NCBI GenBank assembly: GCA_964389285.1 | Contig: CAYMCZ010000001.1 | Coordinates: 248,001 to 312,000 of the forward strand | Length of the DNA stretch: 64,000 nucleotides | From: Alectryocaccobium sp964389285 | GTDB lineage: Bacteria; Bacillota; Clostridia; Lachnospirales; Lachnospiraceae | Reading direction: 5' to 3' | Shown: one piece after another, positions 44,500-52,205 of the stretch | Position numbering within the stretch: the stretch's first letter is position 1 | Layout: the number at the start of each line of letters is the position of its first letter | Notes under the pieces: model-generated | What the model saw: the letters and a program-made list of their open reading frames with translations, nothing else | What the model was told of the DNA's origin: nothing | Database searches by the model: none | Program-made: the position numbers and the translations under genes

Positions 44500-45366
44500 T
44501 TATTTGTTTTTTATTTCAGACAGGTATTTTACGGCGGAAAGCGCCGCCACATTTCCCTGTCCCGCGGCTTTTACGTATTGATAAGGCTTTCCGGCCATAT
44601 CGCCCGCCGCGAAAATCCCCGGTATGCTTGTCTCCATCATGAGATTTACCGCTATATGAGGGCCGTCGGTTTCGATCCCCGGGATCAGGCTTTTAGGCTG
44701 CACGGCATCCCTCAAAACAAAAATACATGCAGCCTTATGCTCTCCCGTTTCGGTAATCAAAGTATCGGCTTTAAATGTGCCTCCTTTGATTTCGACGGGT
44801 TTTTCATCTATGATTTTGATGTTTTCTTTGCTTTCGGGAAGTTTTTTCCCCAGAGGGAAATAAAGTACTTCTTCGGCCATCTCCGATAAAAAACCGGCTT
44901 CTTCGGAGGCTTCTTCGGCGTAACCGAGCACAGCCACGGTCTTCCCTTTATACAAAGCCCCGTCACAGGTGGCGCAGTAGCTTACGCCCCGTCCGAGATA
45001 TTCGTTTTCTCCTTTAAGCGGCTTTGCCAAAGTTATGCCTCCCGCAGCTATGACGGTCTTTGCTTCGATGAATTCCGTCCCTGCCTGCAGGGCAAAATAA
45101 TCGGTATATGTATATACGGCCGCGATCTTTTTTTCGGTAATCTCTATTCCGGCAAGTTCAAGCTGTTTTTTCAGCTGTGCCGCGAAATCCGCTCCGGAAA
45201 CCTGAGGCAGTCCCGGATAATTGTCTATCCGGTGAGCGGACGAAAGCTTTTCGCTTAAGTTTCTGCTCCCGAACAGAATTATGTCTTTATTTCTGTTTTT
45301 TGCGGTCAGGGCCGCGGATATGCCCGCAGGCCCAGTACCGATTATGGCTATATCATATCTTTTCAT
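44500..45366 (-). CDS. trxB: Thioredoxin reductase-like flavoprotein
   Basis: A 288-residue FAD/pyridine-nucleotide oxidoreductase. The FAD motif is IIGTGPAGISAALTAKNR, the redox pair CATC sits in GVSYCATCDGALYKGK, and the C-terminal FAD block is GIFAAGDMAGKPYQYVKAAGQG. It reduces the thioredoxin encoded next to it. It is slightly shorter than usual (about 310), and the NAD(P)H domain shows VAVLGYAEEASEEAGFLSE rather than a textbook GxGxxA loop, so ferredoxin or another electron donor is possible. Confidence 0.9.
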   Translation of the reverse strand: MKRYDIAIIGTGPAGISAALTAKNRNKDIILFGSRNLSEKLSSAHRIDNYPGLPQVSGADFAAQLKKQLELAGIEITEKKIAAVYTYTDYFALQAGTEFIEAKTVIAAGGITLAKPLKGENEYLGRGVSYCATCDGALYKGKTVAVLGYAEEASEEAGFLSEMAEEVLYFPLGKKLPESKENIKIIDEKPVEIKGGTFKADTLITETGEHKAACIFVLRDAVQPKSLIPGIETDGPHIAVNLMMETSIPGIFAAGDMAGKPYQYVKAAGQGNVAALSAVKYLSEIKNK

Positions 45367-45384
45367 AATATCTTTAATTATTTT

Positions 45385-48063
45385 CTATTGTGTTATTATC
45401 CCAACGTTTTCGGTATACAAAACATCACCGTCTGTTCCGGTAAGTTTGCATCTGTAGAGATTCGTAGTGTTGTTTGATTTTACGGTCAGGACGAGAGTCG
45501 CCTCTTCCGCTCCTTCGGACGAGCTCTTATACCATTTGTTCCCGTCCTTACTGTAATACCACTGATATCCGCCTTCGGCCACGTTTGCCGCCGTTACCGA
45601 AAACGAAACCCTGCTGCCAATTTCCGCACTCACCGATTCCGGCTGCTCTATAATGGCAAGCCCCTGTACGACGTTTACTTTCGCGCTGTCGGAATAAAGG
45701 ATTCCTCCGTCCTCTCCGGTAAGCCTGCATCTGTACAGATTTGTCTTGTTGCTATTGCTGACCGTAACGGAAATCGAGCGCGTATCGGCTCCGGATGCCG
45801 AACTCTTATACCATTTCGTTCCGTCCTTGCTGTACTGCCACTGATATCCGTCAGCAGCCGCGTTTGAGGCTGAAACCGTAAATACGGCCTTATTTCCGAT
45901 ATCGGCGTAAGCGTCACGAGGCTGTACGTCTATTACCACCGCAGGCGGAAGGCTTATGCCGACGGTTTCCGTATATAATATGCTGCCCTGTTCGTCGGCA
46001 AGTTTACATCTGAACAGATTCGTAAGATTGTTTTCGCTGACTGTAAGAGAAAGCGTCCGCGCAGCCGCGCCCGTCAGACCGCTCTTATACCATTTCGCTC
46101 CGTCCTTACTGTACTGCCACTGATACGATACGGCGTTTTCGGCTTCCACGGCAAAAACAGCATTCTGGCCCATTCCCGCCACAGCCGTCTGAGGCTGGCG
46201 TGTTATTTTCAGGATATCTTTAAATCCCGCGGATTCGGTATATACGTATTTGCCGTCGTTGCCCGTAAGCCGGCATCTGTATAGATTCGGGTAATTCGCC
46301 GTCTTTGAAGCTATCGTTACGGTATCAGTATTTTTTCCCGTCGCGGAACTGTTGAACCACTTTTCGCCGCCGTCTTTGCTGTACTGCCACTGATAAGCGG
46401 CAGCGTCCTCTGCCTCCACACTGAAAAATACATTCCCGCCACTAACGGGTGAAACATCCTGAGGCTGTGTTATTATGGTCGGTTTAGCGGGAAGCGGAGC
46501 AATAATCCAGCTGTTTTCTTCTATTTGAACGGCCGCGTTTTCATCCGCGAAATAAGTTCCGCAGCCTTCACAATACCAGTATTCGCTGTTGCCGTATTCG
46601 GAAAGGGTTGCCGGAACTGCCTGTACATGTATCAGATCATGCTCGTGAGCGGGCTCGCCAAGCGGAATATATCCTCTAAGCGTGAGATTCGTATCGACGT
46701 AATCCGTGGCGATATCGTATCTGAGCTGACCTCCTTCGGCGGAAATCCCGTAGATATATCCGCAGGCCGCTTCTTCGGGGGAGAGCTGATAAAACGGTTC
46801 CACCTCCCCTGCTGAGGTAAGAGTATAAACGGCCGAGGGATCCGAAACATAAATACTGCCGTTATAAGATGTAAGGCTTGTAAAATGGTTTCCCCACCCG
46901 TATCCGGGACTCTCCCATACGGGCCAGTTTGCGTAAAACTGTGCCATAACAGTGTCGGTGCCGTTTGAGAAATCATATTTGCGTATTTTTGAAGCATCCG
47001 TGTCATAATAAACCCAGGCGCCCCCGACGTAAGGTATCGGCGTCAGAGTACTGTTCCAGAAAAAAGAATCGAACTGCGTGTTGTCGGCATATACTCCGTA
47101 AACAGGCTCAGAGGCGCCGTTTAACCAGTCCGTTGAATTGTGCTGAACAGTCCCTGCGATACTGTTCTGAGACTTCATAAAGTAAGTATGCTCCGCATAC
47201 ATTTCATAGAAATGGCCGCCTCCGTCAGTCGGATCATCCGCCGTACAGTCCACATGATAATAAGATCCGTTTATAGCAACGAGATTCCACATGTGGTTTT
47301 CAGCATCGCTCATAACGACATCGGTTTCGATCCCGCTCATATTCATCAGATATTTGTATGCGAGCGCATACCCCTGACATACGGCAGAGCCTTCCACTAT
47401 GGCGTCATAAGCACTGCGCTTACTGTATGTTTTATCGTACTGGACATGGGTGACAAGCCAGTCATGCAGGAACAGCGCCTTTTCGACATTGCTCCAGTTA
47501 TCATTTATCCGTGACAGTATGTATTCGACTTTTGAATTAAATTCAGCTATATCATCCTGCGTATACTGCGTATTATATTCGGGATAAAAAGCAAATAAAT
47601 ATTCGGGATTATAAGGGTTGGGCAAATATCCCAGCGCACCGGTTACAAAAAACATTTCAGGATGACTGTTTAAAAGCATGCCGTAAAGATCTTCCGCATC
47701 CTCCGTTTTCAGGTTAAGACCGCTTATGTTTATTGATTCCGCTCTGCTGTTCCAGGCTTCAATAACGGTGTCTTCGAACGCTCGAAACGTCGCTTCACTG
47801 TAATCGCTTATCGACTGTGCGGTAAATGTATCTGCGCCGGAAGATACAGAGCCGCCTGCGGAGCCTGAAAAAACTCCTTCCTGATAGATCATGCCGGAAA
47901 TATCCGTCTGTATAATTTCAGACGGAGTTTCAGCTTCAACAACGGATTCAGCCGCATCCTGCGCTTCGCCGGCAGGCTCCGCAGCCGATACGGAAGCCGC
48001 GAATAAGGCTGATATTAAAACTGCGGTAACTAAAGCTGCCAAAAATCTGCTCTTTCCTTTCAT
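45385..48063 (-). CDS. Secreted transglutaminase-like protein with Ig-like repeats
   Basis: An 892-residue exported protein. After a signal peptide (1-28) a transglutaminase-like domain (about 150-310) shows the Cys-His-Asp triad: EGSAVCQGYALAYKYL, ENHMWNLV and YYHVDCTADDP. A middle region (about 330-480) is followed by four Ig-like repeats (about 535-892), each with a block like YQWQYSKDGTKWYKSS and a late NLYRCKLTG. Such proteins act at the cell surface in wall or matrix interaction. It ends in TAG, 18 bases before trxB. No anchor motif is recognised. Confidence 0.85.
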   Translation of the reverse strand: MKGKSRFLAALVTAVLISALFAASVSAAEPAGEAQDAAESVVEAETPSEIIQTDISGMIYQEGVFSGSAGGSVSSGADTFTAQSISDYSEATFRAFEDTVIEAWNSRAESINISGLNLKTEDAEDLYGMLLNSHPEMFFVTGALGYLPNPYNPEYLFAFYPEYNTQYTQDDIAEFNSKVEYILSRINDNWSNVEKALFLHDWLVTHVQYDKTYSKRSAYDAIVEGSAVCQGYALAYKYLMNMSGIETDVVMSDAENHMWNLVAINGSYYHVDCTADDPTDGGGHFYEMYAEHTYFMKSQNSIAGTVQHNSTDWLNGASEPVYGVYADNTQFDSFFWNSTLTPIPYVGGAWVYYDTDASKIRKYDFSNGTDTVMAQFYANWPVWESPGYGWGNHFTSLTSYNGSIYVSDPSAVYTLTSAGEVEPFYQLSPEEAACGYIYGISAEGGQLRYDIATDYVDTNLTLRGYIPLGEPAHEHDLIHVQAVPATLSEYGNSEYWYCEGCGTYFADENAAVQIEENSWIIAPLPAKPTIITQPQDVSPVSGGNVFFSVEAEDAAAYQWQYSKDGGEKWFNSSATGKNTDTVTIASKTANYPNLYRCRLTGNDGKYVYTESAGFKDILKITRQPQTAVAGMGQNAVFAVEAENAVSYQWQYSKDGAKWYKSGLTGAAARTLSLTVSENNLTNLFRCKLADEQGSILYTETVGISLPPAVVIDVQPRDAYADIGNKAVFTVSASNAAADGYQWQYSKDGTKWYKSSASGADTRSISVTVSNSNKTNLYRCRLTGEDGGILYSDSAKVNVVQGLAIIEQPESVSAEIGSRVSFSVTAANVAEGGYQWYYSKDGNKWYKSSSEGAEEATLVLTVKSNNTTNLYRCKLTGTDGDVLYTENVGIITQ

Positions 48064-48140
48064 AAAAGATCTATCCTCTTATCTTTCTGAAGATATTTCG
48101 GCCCCGGCCGGTCATCTCATTTACGGATTGTCGTATAAGA

Positions 48141-49274
48141 TTATTTTTTCGTTGGTTTTTTTACAGTGTTTTTCGCGTCTTTTCCGAACAGGCCGGAAAG
48201 ATCGGGCATTTCTTTTTCAGGCTGTTTTTTCGCTGGCGAAGGCTGCCTTTTTTGATGCGGCGGAGCGATCCTGCTGCCTCCCGATACTCCGGGTGAATTT
48301 CCTCTCTGACTTTGTGAGTACGGAGCGGCGTCAGGTCTTGGCAGATTGCCTTTGCCTTCGTTCATCCTGCGCGGCCTTTCGGTGCCGGATACTCCGATTT
48401 CGGGACCCGAATGTCTCCTGCCGCCCTCCGGCGGTCTTTGTGAATACGTCCTCTGAGTTCCGCCCTGAGGAGGCCTTTGTGTGTAGTTCCTTTGATCCCC
48501 CGGTCTGTCAATCCTTTTTTCGTAGTGAGGGCGATCCGTGTAATACGAGCGGCCTGCCGCACTGCCGTATGAACCCATCATCTGCGAACCGAAAAGCATG
48601 CCGCCCATGCCGGCCATACCTGCCATGCCCGAACCGTAAGATCTGCTGCTTTGCTGTTTGTTGTATGCCTTTCTGCCCGCCAGGGTTCCGTAGCGTCCGT
48701 TATCAAGGCCGTTCAGATACGAAGCCACCGAGCCCCCGTATGCAGCCGCCATTTCTTTTATCTCCGATTCGGTCATTTTGTTTCCGAGACTCGTCTGCTG
48801 TGAAGAAGAAATATCCGAAAGTCCGAACAGGGCTCCCAGAAGACTTGTAAGAGAATCGTCATTTGACATATAACCGCTCACCGCCTTATATCTGTCAAAT
48901 ATAAGATCCTGCGCTTCAAGAATCGGATTCGGAATATCACTGGCTTTCGCCACTTTGATCTTGGCGCTGCCTTCCTGCAGCCGGGAACCGCAGTATTCAC
49001 ATTCGTACGGATTTGTGTTCGGACCTCCGCAGAAAGGACAGTTGGTCGAACCTGAAGAAGCTCTTTCCTCGCCGGCTACTTCGTATTTGCTGACTATTTC
49101 ATCCATGTGTTCAACATTGTAAATCGCCTCTACAAGCTTTTCTTTGTAAGGGCTGCAGACGGAACATGCTCCCGGCGCTATCCGGCAGTCACTGGGGCAG
49201 TTCGGACACGGACGTTCCGCGCTGCTGCTGTCCGTACCGTAAAACGCATTGATAAAATCATTAAAAAGAGACAT
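48141..49274 (-). CDS. Zinc-ribbon protein with low-complexity tail, unknown function
   Basis: A 377-residue cytoplasmic protein. The N-terminus has a Cys cluster (RPCPNCPSDCRIAPGACSVC) and a second zinc ribbon (NCPFCGG and CEYCGSRL, residues about 78-98). The middle holds a Gly/Met-rich stretch (SGMAGMAGMGGMLFG). The tail (about 245-377) is Arg/Pro/Gln-rich and probably disordered. It recalls zinc-ribbon scaffold or secretion-helper proteins, but no function can be assigned. It lies 27 bp past the second ADP-ribosylglycohydrolase gene and has an AAGGA site. Confidence 0.72.
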   Translation of the reverse strand: MSLFNDFINAFYGTDSSSAERPCPNCPSDCRIAPGACSVCSPYKEKLVEAIYNVEHMDEIVSKYEVAGEERASSGSTNCPFCGGPNTNPYECEYCGSRLQEGSAKIKVAKASDIPNPILEAQDLIFDRYKAVSGYMSNDDSLTSLLGALFGLSDISSSQQTSLGNKMTESEIKEMAAAYGGSVASYLNGLDNGRYGTLAGRKAYNKQQSSRSYGSGMAGMAGMGGMLFGSQMMGSYGSAAGRSYYTDRPHYEKRIDRPGDQRNYTQRPPQGGTQRTYSQRPPEGGRRHSGPEIGVSGTERPRRMNEGKGNLPRPDAAPYSQSQRGNSPGVSGGSRIAPPHQKRQPSPAKKQPEKEMPDLSGLFGKDAKNTVKKPTKK

Positions 49275-49301
49275 TTTTTCACTTCCTTTCAGGTCAGATT
49301 C

Positions 49302-50288
49302 TTATATTTCATTCAGTATCTCTTCAATAAAGTTTTTTCTTTTAAGTGTATCCGTCCATTCTTTCGGAACAGACCCGTATTCATAAAACAGTCCCGCGAG
49401 CGCTCCGGTCACTGCTCCCACGGTATCCGTATCATTTCCTAAATTAACGGCTTTAAGAACCGCGTCACGGTATGAGTCCGTATTTACGAGACACCATATC
49501 GCCGCCTCTAAAGTGTGAACCACAAAGCCGCTGCTTTTTATCTCGGATTCGGGAAGCTTCTGAAAACTTTCCATGTCCGAGAGTCTTTCATACCGCTCAA
49601 GAGCGGCGGCGTAATCCGAGCTTTTTTTATAATATTCGAATCCCGCCGTCAAAGAGACGGCCAGGACGGAAGCGAGTTCGCCTCCCGAGCGCAGCGGCTC
49701 TTCGATCATTTCCTCCCTCGGGCCTCTTAAATATCCCAGAACACCCAGAACGCAGAAATGAAAAAGTCCGCATCCTACAAGCGATATCGCGTGCCTGTGC
49801 GTAAGCCTCGAAGCATCGTGAATCATACGCAGCGCCCTGTCCTCAGGATAGTTTTTTTCTATGACATACAAGCAGAAAGGAAGTATCCTCATCAAAGAAC
49901 CGTTTCCGTTGTCCAGTTCCGATTCCCCGCCGCATTCCAGCGGAGGAACTCCGTTTTCAAATCTTCGGATTGCTTTTGCGGTCGCAAATCCCATATCAAA
50001 GGCGTCGTGAAAAGGGGTGTATTCGCCGTATTTCATCCAGTTCAAAAATCTCTGCATGATATCCACGAAATCCATTTCGCCCGTTTCGGCATAAGCTGCA
50101 GCGGCGGCAAGCGTCAGGCTGCTGTCATCCGACCACGTCCCCTTTGGCTGATTATGGGTTCCGTGACCCTGCATCCCCTTTACCGGGTTTTCCTTAAGAA
50201 ACTGCCGGTTCATGAATTCCACGGGTACGCCGAGCGCATCCGCGGTCACAAGGCCGTATATCCCGTCCCGCCATTTTGTATTTCTCAT
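49302..50288 (-). CDS. ADP-ribosylglycohydrolase (single domain)
   Basis: A 328-residue member of the DraG-like family. KWRDGIYGLVTADALGVPVE opens the fold; GTWSDDSSLTLAAA and LGNDTDTVGAVTGALAGL carry the intact Mg-binding Asp residues, unlike the second domain of the tandem protein at 10205-12307. It could remove ADP-ribose from proteins or small molecules. The ATG at 50288 is 17 bp past the ROK kinase stop with a GGTGG site; the upstream extension lies in the ROK gene. Confidence 0.9.
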   Translation of the reverse strand: MRNTKWRDGIYGLVTADALGVPVEFMNRQFLKENPVKGMQGHGTHNQPKGTWSDDSSLTLAAAAAYAETGEMDFVDIMQRFLNWMKYGEYTPFHDAFDMGFATAKAIRRFENGVPPLECGGESELDNGNGSLMRILPFCLYVIEKNYPEDRALRMIHDASRLTHRHAISLVGCGLFHFCVLGVLGYLRGPREEMIEEPLRSGGELASVLAVSLTAGFEYYKKSSDYAAALERYERLSDMESFQKLPESEIKSSGFVVHTLEAAIWCLVNTDSYRDAVLKAVNLGNDTDTVGAVTGALAGLFYEYGSVPKEWTDTLKRKNFIEEILNEI

Positions 50289-50305
50289 TAAAATCCACCC
50301 GTATA

Positions 50306-51256
50306 TTATATGTGATGACCCCTGATAAGCCTGAAAGCCCCGTACAGGCCGGCGTTGTTTCCGAGCCTGGCAAGATAGAAATCCGTATCGGAGCAGGCGT
50401 GAAAGCATTTTTCCTTAAATTTTCTTTCAATGCCTTTTATGAGATATTCGCCGGCCTGTGAAACCCCTCCGCCGACTATAACGCATTTCGGGTCAAACAC
50501 ACAGCACATGGAGGCTGCGGCTTCTCCAAGATATCCGAAGACTTCTTCCATGACATAGGCGGCTGCTTCATCGCCCGCCTTTGCCGCGTCCACGACGTCC
50601 TTACATTCGAAACCTTTTATATATCTCAAAACCGAATCCCTGCTGCCGGACAACAGTTCTTTTTTCATAAGCCTGACTATCCCTGTGGCGGACGCGTATT
50701 GCTCAAGACATCCGAATCTGCCGCAGGTACAGGGCGCGGCATCAGGAGCCGTAACCCGGATATGACCGATTTCTCCGGCAGCGCCGTGCGCTCCGGTCAG
50801 AATCCTGTCATTCGCTATCAGGCCGCCTCCTATGCCCGTTCCTATGGTCATGACTATCGTGTTGCTTCCGTTCGCATTGTCATTTGCGTGATATTCGCCG
50901 AAAGCGGCGAGTGTGGCGTCGTTTCCGGCGGCCGCCCTTATACCCGTGAGGCTTTCTATTTTGGCCGGGACATCTACATGAGTTTTCCAGCCTAAGTTTA
51001 CGCAGCCGTTTATCACTCCTTTTTCATCGGCAGGCCCGGGAAGCCCCAGCCCTATACCTCCGACCCGCTCGGGTTTTATGTTTTCTTCGGAGCATTTTTT
51101 TAAAACGGCTCGCGCCGCATCCTCCAGAACGTATTTTCCGCCATCCTCTTTTCTGGTTATCGCGGTCCATTTTTCCAGAAGATGACCGTCCTTTGAAAAC
51201 ATGCCGTATTTGGAATGCGTTCCTCCTATATCCACCGCAAAATAATACTTTTTCAC
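50306..51256 (-). CDS. ROK-family sugar kinase (glucokinase-like)
   Basis: A 316-residue kinase. YYFAVDIGGTHSKYGMFSK is the ATP phosphate loop, TIGTGIGGGLIAND the catalytic region, and GEIGHIRV with CTCGRFGCLEQYAS the ROK zinc motif. It should phosphorylate glucose, N-acetylmannosamine or a related sugar. No N-terminal helix-turn-helix is present, so it is an enzyme rather than a repressor. It starts with GTG after an AGAGGT site. It forms a unit with the ADP-ribosylglycohydrolase and zinc-ribbon genes. Confidence 0.93.
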   Translation of the reverse strand: MKKYYFAVDIGGTHSKYGMFSKDGHLLEKWTAITRKEDGGKYVLEDAARAVLKKCSEENIKPERVGGIGLGLPGPADEKGVINGCVNLGWKTHVDVPAKIESLTGIRAAAGNDATLAAFGEYHANDNANGSNTIVMTIGTGIGGGLIANDRILTGAHGAAGEIGHIRVTAPDAAPCTCGRFGCLEQYASATGIVRLMKKELLSGSRDSVLRYIKGFECKDVVDAAKAGDEAAAYVMEEVFGYLGEAAASMCCVFDPKCVIVGGGVSQAGEYLIKGIERKFKEKCFHACSDTDFYLARLGNNAGLYGAFRLIRGHHI

Positions 51257-51337
51257 AGATTGAACCTCTTATGTGTTTTCACAATAAATACGTCTTGATT
51301 ATACCGCATATACCGCCGTGGTGTCAAAGCCGCCGTT

Positions 51338-51727
51338 TCAGTTTTTAGGGCAGGTAATCTTAAGCATCTGTTCGATCATCGCATGAAGCATCCGGCTTTC
51401 CTTTGTGTCCGCCGCCCGGTAGAAAACTTCTTTTCCTTCCCTGCGTGAAAGTATCAGTCCGCTACCCTTTAATATTCGCAGATGATGCGAAACCGCGGGA
51501 CTCGACATCTTCATAACGCGGGCTATATTTATCACGCACTCCTCGCAGTGACATAAAAACCAGAAAATCCTTACTCTCGTTGCATCTCCCAGATGTTTAA
51601 ACATATCCGCCGCGATTTTGAAATCATGTATTTTATCCGTTTCTTTTTGCAGAAGCTCTATTGTCAGTTCATTGCCGTGGTCGTGCGCCGGCATGTTTCC
51701 TTCTTTTATAATTACTGTTTTCGGCAT
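51338..51727 (-). CDS. ArsR/SmtB-family metal-responsive repressor
   Basis: A 129-residue winged-helix repressor. FWFLCHCEECVINIARVM holds Cys residues at the helix that binds metal in CadC-type sensors, followed by the recognition helix SSPAVSHHLRILKGSGLI and the wing REGKEVFYRA. It should release DNA on binding Cd, Zn, Pb or similar metal. It diverges from the metal-binding protein and P-ATPase genes across a shared promoter region. The start is uncertain between 51727 and an internal ATG at 51694. Confidence 0.9.
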   Translation of the reverse strand: MPKTVIIKEGNMPAHDHGNELTIELLQKETDKIHDFKIAADMFKHLGDATRVRIFWFLCHCEECVINIARVMKMSSPAVSHHLRILKGSGLILSRREGKEVFYRAADTKESRMLHAMIEQMLKITCPKN

Positions 51728-51771
51728 GGTTTTTCATTCTCTCCTGTTTTTCGGGCGGATACCCGCATAGA

Positions 51772-51858
51772 ACGCGCACGCACCGCGGAGCAGAGCTCTC
51801 GCGCACCGCGCACGAGATGGAACGCGCACGAGATGGATCCCTCGACTTCGCTCGGGAT
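51772..51858. repeat. GC-rich intergenic repeat block
   Basis: A stretch unlike its AT-richer surroundings. It contains a 15-base direct repeat cgcgcacgagatgga at 51807-51821 and 51823-51837, an earlier partial copy near 51772-51780, and an imperfect palindrome at 51837-51858 (atccctcgacttcg...cgggat). It lies in the leader of the arsR-type gene. Origin as a REP-like or short mobile repeat is inferred. Confidence 0.7.
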
Positions 51859-51889
51859 GACATCCGGGGCGTTTTTTCATCGAAACATC

Positions 51890-51948
51890 TTGACTTTTTT
51901 TATATGAATAAGTATACTACAGCCAAAACAATTAAGCAATCGCTTAAT
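51890..51948. promoter_or_regulatory. Divergent promoters with ArsR-type operator
   Basis: Plus strand: TTGACT (51890-51895), 17 bp, TATACT (51913-51918) for the metal-binding protein. Minus strand: TTGCTT (51934-51939), 17 bp, TATACT (51911-51916) for the repressor. A perfect inverted repeat attaagc-aatc-gcttaat (51931-51948) covers the plus-strand start region and the minus-strand -35, so one repressor dimer could block both promoters. Confidence 0.82.
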
Positions 51949-51972
51949 CGTTCTTTCTCAGGAGGTAATACC

Positions 51973-52191
51973 ATGACGAAAACATATAAAATCGAAGTTG
52001 ACTGCGCCAACTGCGCCAACCTTTGCGAGGAGGCCGTAAAAAAAACCGAGGGTGTAACCGATGCGTCCATAAGCTTTATGACCCAAAAAATGAAAGTGGA
52101 ATTTGCCGACGGCAGCGATGAGAAAAAAATACTCAAAACCATCCTGAAAGCCTGCCGCCGGATCGAACCCGATTTTGAAATAGAGACATAA
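51973..52191 (+). CDS. Small heavy-metal-associated (HMA) domain protein
   Basis: A 72-residue ferredoxin-fold HMA protein (KIEVDCANCANLCEEAVKKT) with the CxxC metal site. It acts like a metallochaperone or as the detached N-terminal domain of the ATPase that follows, which itself lacks an HMA domain. An AGGAGGT site fixes the ATG at 51973. It is 14 bp before the ATPase gene and under the shared ArsR operator. Confidence 0.92.
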   Translation: MTKTYKIEVDCANCANLCEEAVKKTEGVTDASISFMTQKMKVEFADGSDEKKILKTILKACRRIEPDFEIET

Positions 52192-52205
52192 CAATACACC
52201 GGCTT

